In this document: piece by piece, positions 8,293-19,300 of the stretch
Layout: every line of letters begins with the position of its first letter
How positions within the stretch are numbered: position 1 is the stretch's first letter
Assembly (NCBI RefSeq): GCF_020740535.1
Contig: NZ_CP082362.1
Span: forward strand, 248,001 to 312,000
Direction: 5' to 3'
Source of the DNA: Streptomyces profundus
GTDB taxonomy: Bacteria; Actinomycetota; Actinomycetes; Streptomycetales; Streptomycetaceae
Length of the DNA: 64,000 nucleotides
Notes under the pieces: generated by a model
The model's input: the letters and a program-made list of their open reading frames with translations, nothing else
Told to the model about the DNA's origin: nothing
The model's database searches: none
Made by a program: the position numbers and the translations under genes

Positions 8293-11200
8293 ATGCCTTC
8301 CAGGAGTCACCTGTCTTCCAGGAGTGCGGAAAGCACGGACGGCACGCCCGTGGCCGTCGTCGGTCTTGCCTGCCGGCTGCCCGGCGGCGCCGACCCCGAC
8401 GCGTTCTGGCGGCTGCTGTCCGAAGGCGGCGACGCGGTGGCCGAGATGCCGGTGGAACGCCGCCAGGACGGCGCGGCGGCGCCGCCCCGCGGCGGTTTCC
8501 TGCCGACGGTCGACGGGTTCGACGCCGGGTTCTTCGGGATCGCGCCGAAGGAGGCGGCGGCCATGGACCCGCAGGCCAGGCTGGTCCTCGAACTCGCCTG
8601 GGAGGCCCTGGAGAACGCGCGGACCGCGCCCACGGCGCTGCGGGACTCCGACACCGGGGTGCATCTGGGGGTGATCGCCTCCGACTGGGCGGACGGCGCG
8701 GGCGAGCCGGGGCCGCACACGTTCACCGGCGCCCAGCGCGGGCTGATCGCGAACCGGGTCTCCTACCACCTCGGGCTGCGCGGCCCCAGCCTGACCCTGG
8801 ACACCGGGCAGTCCTCCTCGTTGGTGGCGGTGCACACGGCCTGCCAGAGCCTGCGGGCCGGCAGCGCGTCGTGGGCCCTGGCCGGCGGGGTGAACCTGAT
8901 CGACGGTGGCCGTTCCGGCGAGGTGCTCGGGGCGTTCGGCGCGCTGTCCCCCGACGGCCGCTGCCACACCTTCGACCGGCGGGCCAACGGCTACGCGCGG
9001 GGCGAGGGCGGTGTGCTGCTGGTGCTCAGGCCGCTGGCCGACGCGCTGGCGGACGGCGACCGGGTGCACGCGGTGATCCTGGGCGGCGCCGTCAACAACG
9101 ACGGCGGCGGCGAGGGGCTCACGGTGCCGCACGGCCCGGCGCAGGAGAGCGTCATCCGGGCCGCCTGCCGGGACGCGGGGGTGGCGCCCGACCTGATCTC
9201 CTACGTCGAACTGCACGGCACCGGCACCCGGGTCGGCGATCCGGTGGAGGCCGCCGCGCTGGGGGCCGCGCTGGGCGGAGCCCGACGGACGCGGGGGCCG
9301 CTGCCGGTCGGCTCGGTGAAGACGAACATCGGCCATCTGGAGGGCGCGGCCGGCGCCGCCGGACTGCTGAAGGTGGTGCTCTCCCTCGCCCACCGCACGC
9401 TGCCGCCCAGCCTGCACTTCACCGCGCCCCCGGACACCATCCCGCTGACCGACCTCGGCCTTGAGGTGGTGACGGAGCGTCGCCCCTGGCCCGGCCCCGC
9501 GGACGGGCCCCGGATCGCGGGGGTCAGCTCCTTCGGCGTGGGCGGCACCAACTGCCATCTGGTGGTGGCCGAGGCGCCGCCGGCCGGTGGCGCCTCGGCC
9601 GGGCGCCCCCCGGCGGACGCGGCGGCGCCGCTGGTGCTCTCGGCCCGTTCGACGGCGGCGCTGCGTGCCCGGGCCGAGGCCCTGGCCGGAGCGCTGACCG
9701 CCGACCCGGCGCCCGACCCGCGCGATGTGGCGTACTCGTTGACCCGTACCCGGGCGCTCCTCGACCGCAGGGCCGTGGTGCTCGACGACCACCTGGCCGC
9801 GCTGGAGACGCTCGCCGCCGGCCGCCCAGGCGAGTCGGTGGTGGTGGGCCGGGCGATGCCGGGCGGCACCGCGCTGGTCTTCCCCGGGCAGGGCACCCAG
9901 TGGGCGGGCATGGCCAGGGAGTTGTTCGCCGGGCCCGAGCCGGTGGCCGGGAGGCTCGCGGCGTGCGCCGAGGCGCTGGCGCCGTTCGTCGACTACGACC
10001 CGCTTGACGTGCTGCGCGGTGCGCCGGGCGCGCCGGACCAGGACCGGGTGGACGTGGTGCAGCCCGCGCTGTGGGCGGTGATGGTGGCGCTGGCCGAGCT
10101 GTGGCGGTCCCTGGGCGTGGAGCCCGAGACGGTCGTCGGCCACTCGCAGGGCGAGATCGCCGCCGCCACGGTGGTGGGCGCGCTGAGCCTGGCCGACGGG
10201 GCGCGGGTGGTGGCGCTGCGCAGCCGCGCGCTGCGGGCGCTGGCCGACGGCGGGATGCTGTCGGTCGCCGCGCCGGTCGCGGAGCTGGCGGAGCCGCTGG
10301 CCGCCGCGCCCGAGGTGAGCGTGGCCGCCGTCAACGGGCCGCGTTCCGTGGTGCTCTCCGGCCCGCGCGCGCGGCTGGACGCCCTCGCCCAGGCGCTGAC
10401 CGCCGCCGGCCACCGGACCAGGTCCCTGCCCGTGGGCTACGCCTCGCACTCCCCGGCCGTGGACGCCGTCCGCGCGGAGCTGGCGACGCTGCTGGCCCCG
10501 ATCCGGCCGGTCTCGACCGGGGCGACGTTTGTCTCCACGCTGACCGGCGCGCCCCTCGACACCGCCGGGCTCGACGCCGACTACTGGTGCGACAACCTGC
10601 GCCACCAGGTGCGGTTCGCCGACGCCACCAGGGCCGCGCTCGACCTCGGCGTGGGCCGGTTCATCGAGGTCAGCCCGCATCCGGTGCTGACCGGCGCGAT
10701 CGAGGAGACCGCGGCGGACGCGGGCGCCGACGCGGTCGCCGTCGGCACGCTGCGCCGGGGCGAGGGCGGGCCGGCGCGGTGGGCGCGCTCCGCGGCCGAG
10801 GCGCTGGTCGGGGGCGTGCCGCTGCGCTGGCCCACGGTGCCGGACGGCGTCCGGGTCGACCTGCCGACCTACCCGTTCCAGCGCGAGCGGTACGGGCCCG
10901 GCTCCGTCTCGGCGCCCGCCGCCCAGGACCGCGCCGCCGTCGGCTCCTCGGCCGACGCGCTGCGCGCGCTGGTCACCGAGGCCGCCGCCTCGGTGCTCGG
11001 CCACCGCGATCCGGCGGCGGTCGACCCGGCGCTGCCCTTCAAGGAGCTGGGCTTCGACTCCGGGCTCACCGTGGAACTCCACGGCCGGCTCCAGGCGTTG
11101 ACCGACACGAGGCTGCCGTCCAGCCTGCTCTACGACTTCCCCACGCCCCGCCGGGTCGCCGAGCGGCTGCGCGCGCTGCTCACCGGGACGCCGCCGGCCC

Positions 11201-14200
11201 CCGCGCCGGTGCCTCCGGGGCCGCCGGCCCCGGAGGCGGGCGGCGAGCCGATCGCGATCGTGGGCCTCGGCTGCCGGCTGCCCGGCGGCGTCGACTCGCC
11301 GGAGGCGTTCTGGCGGCTGCTGGCCGAGGGCCGGGAGACCCTCACCGAGCTGCCCGACAACCGGGGTTGGGATCTCGCGGCGCTGCACGGCGGCGCGTGC
11401 GCCGCCCGCAGGGGGAGCTTCCTGCACGACGTCGACGCGTTCGACCCGGAGTTCTTCGGGCTCAGCCCGCGCGAGGCCCTCGCCATGGACCCGCAGCAGC
11501 GGCTGCTGCTGGAGGTGAGCTGGGAGGCCGTGGAGCGCGCGGGGCTCGACCCGACGGGCCTGGCCGACTCGGCCACCGGCGTCTTCGTCGGCGCCATGGC
11601 CACCGACTACGGCCCCCGGCTGCACCAGCCGACCGGCGCGGCCGACGGCCATCTGCTGACCGGCACCACGCTGAGCGTCGCCTCGGGGCGGATCGCCTAC
11701 ACCCTGGGGCTCCAGGGCCCGGCGCTGACGGTGGACACGGCCTGCTCGTCGTCGCTGGTCGCGGTGCAGCTGGCCGTCCAGTCGCTGCGCAGGGGCGAGT
11801 GCGCGCTGGCGCTGGCCGGCGGCGTGGCGGTGATGGCCAACCCGGGCCATCTGGTGGAGTTCAGCCGGCAGCGCGGGCTGGCGCCCGACGGGCGGGCCAA
11901 GGCGTTCGCCGAGGAGGCCGACGGCACCTCGTTCGCCGAGGGCGCCGGCGTGCTGCTGCTGGCGCGGCTCTCCGACGCGCTCCGCGACGGGCATCAGGTG
12001 CTGGCCGTCATCCGGGGCGCGGCCGTCAACTCGGACGGCGCGAGCAACGGTCTCTCGGCGCCCAACGGGCAGGCCCAGCGGCGCGTCATCCGGGCGGCCC
12101 TGGCCGACGCCGGGCTGACCCCGGCCGATGTGGACGCCGTCGAGGCGCACGGCACCGGCACCGCGCTGGGCGACCCGGTGGAGGCGCACGCGCTGCTGGA
12201 CACCTACGGCCAAGGCCGCGCGGAGCCGGCCTGGCTGGGCTCGGTGAAGTCCAACGTCGGGCACACCCAGGCGGCGGCCGGCGTCATCGGCGTGATCAAG
12301 ATGGTGCTGGCGCTGCGCCACGGGCGGCTGCCCAGGACGCTGCACGTCGAGCGCCCCACGTCCCGCGTCAGATGGGAGGACGGCGCGCTGCGGCTGCTCG
12401 CCGACGAGCGCCCCTGGCCGGCCGGCGCCCGGCGCCGGCGCGCGGCCGTCTCCAGCTTCGGGATCAGCGGCACCAACGTCCATCTGGTGCTGGAGGAGGC
12501 CCCGGCGCCGACCACCGCGCCGACGCCGGCCGACGCCGGGCCGCTGGTGTGGCCGCTCTCGGCGCGCTCGGCCGACGCGCTGCGCGCGCTGGCGGCGCGG
12601 CTGGTCGCCGTGGCGGAGCGGGCCGAGGCGCCGGCCGGGGCCGGCGCGCTGCTCGCGCGACGCACCACGTTCGCCCACCGCGCCGTGGTGGTGGCCGCCG
12701 AGAGGGCCGAACTGGTGGAGGCGCTGGGCGCGTTGGCGGCCGGGCGGCCCCATCCGGCGCTGTCGCTCGGCGCGGCGCCGCAGGAGACCCGCCCGGTGCT
12801 GGTCTTCCCCGGACAGGGCGCGCAGTGGGTCGGCATGGCCGCCGAACTGCTGCGGGAGGACGAGGAGTTCGCCGCCGACGTGGAGCGTTGCGCGCGGGCG
12901 CTGGAGCCGTACACCGGCTGGTCGGCGGTGGATGTGCTGCGGGGTGCCGATGGCGCGCCGACGCTGGACGGCACGGAGGTGGTGCAGCCCGTGCTCTTCG
13001 CGTTGATGTACGCGCTGGCCGGCCGGTGGCGGGCGGCCGGCGTCGAGCCGGCGGCCGTGGTGGGCCACTCGCAGGGCGAGATCGCGGGCGCCGCCGTCGC
13101 GGGAGCGCTGCCGCTGGCCGAGGCCGCCCGGATCAGCGCGCGGCGCGCCCGCGTGGTGGGGGCGCTGGACGGCACCGGCGGGGTGCTGGCCGTGGGCCTG
13201 CCGGCCGCCGAGGTGGAGCGGCGCCTGGCCGCGTGGCCGGACCGGTTGTGGGTCGCGGTGGACAACGGGCCCATCGGCTGTGTGGTGGCCGGCGAGCTGG
13301 GCGCGATCGACGAGTTCGCCGCGGCCTGCGGCGACCGCGTCCAGCTGCGCAGGACGCCCGTCGCCTACGCCGCGCACACTCCGCATGTCACCGCCGTACG
13401 GGAGGAGTTGCTCACCGCGCTCGGCTCGTTGACGCCCAGGGCCACGGGGGTGGGGATCGCCTCCTCGCTGACCGGGGCCCTGGTCGGCGGCGCCGATCTC
13501 GACGCCGGCTACTGGTACCGCAACCTGGCGGAGCGGGTCAGGTTCGACGCGGCGGTCCGGACGGTGGCGCTCGAAGGTCCTGGCACCCCCCTCTTCGTGG
13601 AGGTCAGCCCGCATCCGATCCTCACCGGCGCGGTCGAGGAGATCCTGGCCGACGCCGGGCTGCCGGGAGAGGCCGTCGGCACCCTGCGCCGGGGCGAGGG
13701 CGGCCGGCGGCGGTTCCTGACCGCGCTGGCCACGGCCTGGACGCGGGGCGCCCCCGTCTCCTGGCCCCGGGTGCTGGGCGCGCCGGGCGACCGTCCTGAG
13801 CTGCCCGCCTACCCGTTCGAGCGGCGCCGCTTCTGGCTCCACCCGAGCCGGCACGCCGAGCACCCGCTCGTCGACGACGTGCTGCCGCTGGCCGACGGCG
13901 GGACGCTGCTCACCGGCCGGGTGTCGCCGGCCGCCGCGCCCTGGCTGGCCGACCACACCGTGCGGGGCCGGGTGCTGCTGCCGGGCACCGCGTTCGTCGA
14001 GCTGGCGCTGCGCGCGGCGGCGGAGGTGGGGGCGGCGGGGATCGACACGCTGACCCTGCGCGAACCGCTGGCCCTGCCGGCGACCGGCGCGGTCTCCCTC
14101 CAGGTCAGGGTCGCCGAAGGGGCGTTGACGATCCACGCCAGGGCGGACGACGAGCCCGACTGGACCCGGCACGCCGACGGCACCCTGGCCACGGCGCCGC

Positions 14201-16317
14201 CACCCCGTCCCACGGCGCTCGGCGCCTGGCCGCCCGCCGGCGCGGTCCCCGTCGAACTCCCGCCGCTCTACGAGCGGTTGGCGGAGCGCGGCTATGGCTA
14301 CGGCCCGGCGTTCCGGGGGTTGACCGGGGCCTGGCGGGACGCGGAGGGCTGGTGGGGCGAGCTGGTCGCCCCGGTCGCCGGCGCGGACGCCTGCGCGGTG
14401 CACCCGGCGCTGCTGGACGCCGCGCTGCACCCGGCGCTCTTCGACGCCGACGGGCTGCTGCTGCCGTTCTCGCTCTCCGGGATCTGGGCGGCCGGCGCGG
14501 GCGCGGAACGGCTGCGGGTGCGGGTCGTCGGCGAGAGCGTCACCCTCTACGACGAGCGGGGCACGGCGGTGGCCGGCGTCGAGGACGTGGTGCTGCGGCC
14601 CCCGGCCGCCGGCGCGGCCGAGTGGTACCGCCTTGAGTGGCGCGAGGACCCCGCGCGGCCGGCGCCGCCGGACGCGGCCCGCTCCGTGCCGGCCTGGGGC
14701 GACCCGCTGGCCGGGAGCGCGCCCCCCGTAATGGTGCTGCGCTGCGAGGAGGCACCGGTGGACGAGGTCCTGCGCACGGTGGCCGAGGCGGTGCGCCGCT
14801 GGGTGACGGAGGAGCGGTTCGCCGCGTCCCGGCTGGTGTTCGTCGCCGATCCGAAGGGGCGGGCCGGCGCGGCCGTGTGGGGGCTGGTGCGCTCCGCGAT
14901 CGCCGAGCACCCGGGCCGGTTCGCGCTCGCTGACGCCCCCGACGCGTGGGCCGCGACGGTGCCGGCCGAGCAGTTCCGCGTCGTCGACGGGCGGGTCCTG
15001 GTACCGAGGCTGGTGCGGGGAGCGGCCGGCGACGACGGCCAGGCGGTGGACCTGACCGGCGGGACGGTGCTGGTCACCGGCGGTACCGGCGGCCTCGGCG
15101 CGCTGGTGGCGCGCCATCTGGTGGAGCGGCACGGTGTGCGGGACCTGCTGCTGGCCTCGCGCGGCGGCCCGGCGGCGCCGGGCGCGGCCGAGCTGGTCGG
15201 CGAGCTCCGGGAGCGCGGCGCCTCGGTGACGGTCGCGGCCTGCGATGTGGCCGAACCGACCGCCCTCGCCGCCCTGTTGACGGGACGGCGGCTGGTGGGC
15301 GTGGTGCACGCGGCCGGCGTGCTGTCCGACGCGACGGTGACGGAGCTGACCGAGGAGCGGCTGGCGGCGGCGCAGCGTCCCAAGGCCGAAGCGGCCGAGC
15401 TGCTGCACGCCCTGACGGCCGGCCAGCCGCTGCGGGCCTTTGTGCTGTTCTCCTCGGTGGCCGGGGTCCTCGGCAACCGGGGGCAGGCCGCCTACGCGGC
15501 GGCGAACGCCCGTCTCGACCAGCTCGCCGTCCGGCGGCGCGCCGCCGGACTCCCCGCCGTGTCGGTCGCCTGGGGCCTGTGGGCGAGGGACACCGGCATG
15601 ACGGGGCGGCTGTCGGCGGCCGACCGGCGCCGGCTGACGGCGCTGGTGCCGCTGACCGACGCCGAGGGGCTCGACCTCCTCGACCTCGCGTTGTGCGAGG
15701 ACGCGGACGCCACCCTGGTCGGCGCCCGCTTCGACCGGGCCGCCCTGCGGGAGCCGGGCGCCGAACCGCCCGAGGTGCTGCGCGATCTGGTGCCTCGGCG
15801 CCGCGCCCCGGACGCCGCCCGGGCGGAGGCGGCGGCCGGGCCGCTGTTCGCCTCGGCGTCCGACGTGCTGGCGTTCGTCCGCGGCCAGGTGGCCCTGGCC
15901 CTGGGGCACCCCACCCCCGAGGCGGTGGAACCCGACCGCACGTTCAGCGCGTTGGGGCTCGACTCGCTGATGTCCGTGGAGCTGCGCAACCGGATCGCCG
16001 CCGCCACCGGGCTGCGGCTGCCGGCGTCCCTGGTCTTCAACCACCCGACGGTGACGCTGCTCGCCGCCCACCTGGGGGAGAGGCTGCTGCCCGACCCGGA
16101 GGCCGAGCTGCGGGCCGCCCTGGGCCTGGCCCTGCCGGCGCTCGACCGGGAACGGGCGACGGCGGTGCTGGCCGAGGCGCTGGCGCGGCTGGCCGGTCCA
16201 CCGGCCGACTCCGCCCCCGAACACGCCCCCGAACACGACCGTGAAGACGCCCGTGAAGACGCCCGTGAACACGCCTCGGACGAGGAGCTGTTCGCCTTCA
16301 TCGACAGCCAGCTGTAG
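8293..16317 (+). CDS. Type I PKS 1: KSQ loading module plus module 1 (KS-AT-DH-KR-ACP)
   Basis: The product is 2674 residues from the ATG at 8293; the frame stays open upstream, but residues before it do not look like PKS. The loading module has KS with Gln173 in place of cysteine (GQSSS), so it decarboxylates rather than condenses. Its AT has GHSQG (Ser618) and a YASH motif (716-719), indicating methylmalonyl-CoA and hence a propionyl starter; ACP Ser923 follows. Module 1 has KS (Cys1151), AT (Ser1593, ambiguous YAAH at 1692-1695), DH with His1888 in HTVRGRVLLP and Asp2042, KR with TGGTGGLG (2257 on), an LSD loop suggesting B-type and Tyr2401, and ACP Ser2558. It should give a trans enoyl diketide. 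The C-terminus has a repeat-rich linker and an acidic docking tail. Confidence 0.93.
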   Translation: MPSRSHLSSRSAESTDGTPVAVVGLACRLPGGADPDAFWRLLSEGGDAVAEMPVERRQDGAAAPPRGGFLPTVDGFDAGFFGIAPKEAAAMDPQARLVLELAWEALENARTAPTALRDSDTGVHLGVIASDWADGAGEPGPHTFTGAQRGLIANRVSYHLGLRGPSLTLDTGQSSSLVAVHTACQSLRAGSASWALAGGVNLIDGGRSGEVLGAFGALSPDGRCHTFDRRANGYARGEGGVLLVLRPLADALADGDRVHAVILGGAVNNDGGGEGLTVPHGPAQESVIRAACRDAGVAPDLISYVELHGTGTRVGDPVEAAALGAALGGARRTRGPLPVGSVKTNIGHLEGAAGAAGLLKVVLSLAHRTLPPSLHFTAPPDTIPLTDLGLEVVTERRPWPGPADGPRIAGVSSFGVGGTNCHLVVAEAPPAGGASAGRPPADAAAPLVLSARSTAALRARAEALAGALTADPAPDPRDVAYSLTRTRALLDRRAVVLDDHLAALETLAAGRPGESVVVGRAMPGGTALVFPGQGTQWAGMARELFAGPEPVAGRLAACAEALAPFVDYDPLDVLRGAPGAPDQDRVDVVQPALWAVMVALAELWRSLGVEPETVVGHSQGEIAAATVVGALSLADGARVVALRSRALRALADGGMLSVAAPVAELAEPLAAAPEVSVAAVNGPRSVVLSGPRARLDALAQALTAAGHRTRSLPVGYASHSPAVDAVRAELATLLAPIRPVSTGATFVSTLTGAPLDTAGLDADYWCDNLRHQVRFADATRAALDLGVGRFIEVSPHPVLTGAIEETAADAGADAVAVGTLRRGEGGPARWARSAAEALVGGVPLRWPTVPDGVRVDLPTYPFQRERYGPGSVSAPAAQDRAAVGSSADALRALVTEAAASVLGHRDPAAVDPALPFKELGFDSGLTVELHGRLQALTDTRLPSSLLYDFPTPRRVAERLRALLTGTPPAPAPVPPGPPAPEAGGEPIAIVGLGCRLPGGVDSPEAFWRLLAEGRETLTELPDNRGWDLAALHGGACAARRGSFLHDVDAFDPEFFGLSPREALAMDPQQRLLLEVSWEAVERAGLDPTGLADSATGVFVGAMATDYGPRLHQPTGAADGHLLTGTTLSVASGRIAYTLGLQGPALTVDTACSSSLVAVQLAVQSLRRGECALALAGGVAVMANPGHLVEFSRQRGLAPDGRAKAFAEEADGTSFAEGAGVLLLARLSDALRDGHQVLAVIRGAAVNSDGASNGLSAPNGQAQRRVIRAALADAGLTPADVDAVEAHGTGTALGDPVEAHALLDTYGQGRAEPAWLGSVKSNVGHTQAAAGVIGVIKMVLALRHGRLPRTLHVERPTSRVRWEDGALRLLADERPWPAGARRRRAAVSSFGISGTNVHLVLEEAPAPTTAPTPADAGPLVWPLSARSADALRALAARLVAVAERAEAPAGAGALLARRTTFAHRAVVVAAERAELVEALGALAAGRPHPALSLGAAPQETRPVLVFPGQGAQWVGMAAELLREDEEFAADVERCARALEPYTGWSAVDVLRGADGAPTLDGTEVVQPVLFALMYALAGRWRAAGVEPAAVVGHSQGEIAGAAVAGALPLAEAARISARRARVVGALDGTGGVLAVGLPAAEVERRLAAWPDRLWVAVDNGPIGCVVAGELGAIDEFAAACGDRVQLRRTPVAYAAHTPHVTAVREELLTALGSLTPRATGVGIASSLTGALVGGADLDAGYWYRNLAERVRFDAAVRTVALEGPGTPLFVEVSPHPILTGAVEEILADAGLPGEAVGTLRRGEGGRRRFLTALATAWTRGAPVSWPRVLGAPGDRPELPAYPFERRRFWLHPSRHAEHPLVDDVLPLADGGTLLTGRVSPAAAPWLADHTVRGRVLLPGTAFVELALRAAAEVGAAGIDTLTLREPLALPATGAVSLQVRVAEGALTIHARADDEPDWTRHADGTLATAPPPRPTALGAWPPAGAVPVELPPLYERLAERGYGYGPAFRGLTGAWRDAEGWWGELVAPVAGADACAVHPALLDAALHPALFDADGLLLPFSLSGIWAAGAGAERLRVRVVGESVTLYDERGTAVAGVEDVVLRPPAAGAAEWYRLEWREDPARPAPPDAARSVPAWGDPLAGSAPPVMVLRCEEAPVDEVLRTVAEAVRRWVTEERFAASRLVFVADPKGRAGAAVWGLVRSAIAEHPGRFALADAPDAWAATVPAEQFRVVDGRVLVPRLVRGAAGDDGQAVDLTGGTVLVTGGTGGLGALVARHLVERHGVRDLLLASRGGPAAPGAAELVGELRERGASVTVAACDVAEPTALAALLTGRRLVGVVHAAGVLSDATVTELTEERLAAAQRPKAEAAELLHALTAGQPLRAFVLFSSVAGVLGNRGQAAYAAANARLDQLAVRRRAAGLPAVSVAWGLWARDTGMTGRLSAADRRRLTALVPLTDAEGLDLLDLALCEDADATLVGARFDRAALREPGAEPPEVLRDLVPRRRAPDAARAEAAAGPLFASASDVLAFVRGQVALALGHPTPEAVEPDRTFSALGLDSLMSVELRNRIAAATGLRLPASLVFNHPTVTLLAAHLGERLLPDPEAELRAALGLALPALDRERATAVLAEALARLAGPPADSAPEHAPEHDREDAREDAREHASDEELFAFIDSQL
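16219..16278 (+). repeat. Five in-frame 12-bp tandem repeats in the PKS1 C-terminal linker
   Basis: Five consecutive 12-bp units encode EHAP, EHDR, EDAR, EDAR and EHAS between the last ACP and the docking tail of PKS1. The third and fourth units are identical. Copy-number change would alter linker length without a frameshift. Confidence 0.85.
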
Positions 16318-16383
16318 GGCCGACGCCCCCAGCCCACCCCGACATAACCAGACTTACCCAGACTTTCAGCCCAGGGAGAATCC

Positions 16384-19300
16384 ATGGCCGGCGAGGACAA
16401 GCTGCGCGCCTATCTCAAACGGGTGACCGCCGAGCTGACGGACACCCGTCGGCGGCTCGCCGAGGCGGAGACCGGCGAGCGCGAACCGGTCGCCGTCATC
16501 GGCATGTCCTGTCGCTTCCCCGGCGCCCGGAACGTCGACGACTACTGGAAGCTGCTGCGGGAGGGCCGCGCCGCCCCCGTGGGCGAGGTGCCGGCCGGCC
16601 GCTTCGACCTGGACCTGTCGCCCGAGGAACGGGAGCGGTTCCGCCCCAGGCGCGGCGCCTTCCTGCCCGATGTGGCCGGGTTCGACGCGGAGTTCTTCGG
16701 GTTCCCGCCGCAGGAGGCGCTGCGGATGGATCCGCAGCAGCGGCTGATGATGGAGCTGGCCTGGGAGGCGTTCGAGGACGCCGGAACGCCCGCCCCCTCG
16801 CTGGCCGGCAGCAGGACGGGGGTGCTGCTCGGCTTCTCCGACGCCTTCCAGTACGGGCAGGTGCAGGCCGAGCGGCAGGGCACCGACGTCTACGCCGACC
16901 CGTACATGGGGCAGGGCAGCCTCGGCAGCGTGGTCGCCGGGCGGCTGGCCTACCACTTCGACCTGCGCGGCCCCGCCTTCTCCCTCGACACGGCCTGCTC
17001 CTCCACCCTGGTCGCCACCCACCTGGCGCTGCGCGCCCTGCGCGCCGGCGAGTGCGACTACGCGCTGGCCGGCGGCGGGTTCCTCGCGCTGCACCCCTTC
17101 CTCTACCTCTACAGCGGCGCCAACGCCCTGCTCTCCCCCACCGACCGCTGCCACACCTTCGACGCCGGCGCCGACGGCTATGTGATGGGCGAGGGCGGCG
17201 GGATGGTGCTGCTGACCAGGCTCTCCGACGCCCAGCGGGCCGGACACCGGGTGCGGGCCGTCATCAGGGGCTCGGCCATCAACCAGGACGGCCGCAGCAA
17301 CGGCCTGACCGCGCCCAGCCGCGACGCCCAGGTCACGGTGGTGCGCCACGCCCTGGCGGACGCGGGAGCCGTCCCGGACGAGGTCGCCTATCTGGAGGCG
17401 CACGGCTCAGGCACCGCGCTCGGCGACGAGATCGAACTCGGCGCCCTCCAGGACGTCTTCGGCCGGCGGGCCGCCCCGGAGCCGCTGCGGGTCGGCGCGG
17501 TGAAGACCAACATCGGCCACACCCACACGGCGGCCGGCGTCGCCGGCCTGATCAAGACCGTGCTGGTGCTGGAACACCAGGTGGCCCCGCCCAACCTGAA
17601 TCTGGTCGAGCCCGCCGAGTCGGTGGCGGCGAGCGGCGCCGTGGCACCGGTCACGGCCGCCACCCCGCTGCCCGAGCAAGGGCTGGCCGGCGTCAGCTCG
17701 TTCGGTTGGTCGGGCACCAACGCGCACCTGGTGCTGGAGCCGGCGCCCCGCCCGGCCCCCGCCGGGGCCGGGCCGGCGGCGCCGACGCTGCTGCCCGTGT
17801 CGGCTGCCGGCGACCCCGCGCTCGCCGCCGCCCTGACCGGGCTGGCCAGGGCGGCGGGGGCGGTGCCGCTGGCCGATCTGGCGCACACCCTCCAGTCGGG
17901 GCGGGCGCACCTCGCGCACCGCAGGGCGGTGGTGGCCGCCGACCCGGCCGAGGCCGCCGAGCGGCTGGCCGCGCCGCACGAGGCGGCGCCCAGGGCCCAG
18001 CGGCCCAGGGTGGCGTTCCTGCTGCCAGGCACGGGCGACCAGTACCGGGGCCTCGGCCAGGCGCTCTACCGGGACGAGCCCGCGTTCGCCCGGGAGGTGG
18101 ACGCCTGCCTGACCATCGCCGAGCGGCGCTGCGGCATCGACCTGCGGTCCGTCTTCCACGCGCCGCCCGATCCCCAGGAGGCCGCCGCCGGCTCGCTGCT
18201 GGCGGGGGGCGCCGACGCGCTGCTTGAGCGCGCGGAGATCGCCCACCCGTTCCTGTTCACCGTCGGGTACGCCCTGGCCCGGCTCCTCGGCGAACGGGGC
18301 GTCACCCCCGACCTGTTGGCCGGCTACAGCCTCGGCGAGTATCTGGCGGCCTGCCTGGCCGGGGTGTTCACGCTGGAGGACGCCCTGTGGCTGGTGGTCG
18401 AGCGCGCCCGGCTGATCGCCTCGGCGCCGCCCGGCCGGATGCTCGCCGTCGCCGCGCCGGCTGAGCGGCTCGACGTCCCAGGGATGGAGGTCGCCGCCGT
18501 CAACGGCCCCCATATGACGGTGCTCAGCGGCTCCCCCGAGGCGGCGGCCGAGGCGGCGAGGCGGCTGACCGACGACGGCGTGGCCGCCAGGGCGCTGCGC
18601 TCGGCGCACCCCTTCCACTCCTCGTTGCTGCGCTCCGCCCAGGACAAGCTCGCCGCGCTGGTCGCCGGCGTGCCGAGGAGCGCGCCCCGGGTGCCGATCG
18701 TCTCCAACGCGACCGGGCTGCCACTGACGGACGACCAGGCCACCGACCCGCGTTACTGGTCCGACCACCTCTGCCTGCCGGTGCGGTTCGCCGACGCCGT
18801 GCGGCACTGCGCCAGCGCCGGCGTGGACGTCTTCGTCGAGCTCGGCCCCGGGCAGACGCTGGGCGGCCTGGTGCGGCAGAACCTGCCGGGCGACGGCGGG
18901 CCCGCTGTGCTCGGCACGCTGCCGGGCCCATGGCCGGCGACCGGCAGGGCGGACGAGGCGACGGCCGTGCTGGAGAGCTGCGGTCGCCTCTGGGAGCTGG
19001 GCGTCGAACTGGACTGGACGGCGCTGCGTCCGGCCGGGGGACGGACGGTCTCGCTGCCGCACTACCCGTTCCAGCGCACCAGGTTCTGGCCCGAGGCGAC
19101 CGGCGCCGCGCCCCGCGCCGAGGCGACGGGCGACGCCGAGGCGGCGGCCGGCGGGGCGTACCGCTACGCGCCGGTCTGGCGGCGGGACAGCGCGAACGCC
19201 CCCGACACCGTGCCGCCCGTCGAGGCGAGGACGCTGGTCGTCTTCAGCGACGGGCAGGTCGGGAGCCGGCTGGTCGAGCTGGCCGGGCCCGACGCCGTCG

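Noticed and set aside
8092..16272. A very long open frame on the minus strand opposite PKS1 (about 2700 codons)
   Set aside because: It is a shadow of high-GC codon bias: low-complexity Arg/Gly/Pro/Gln-rich translation with no family motifs, while the plus strand has unmistakable PKS domains. The same holds for 20855-26095, 26135-30706 and 17407-20838 on the minus strand.
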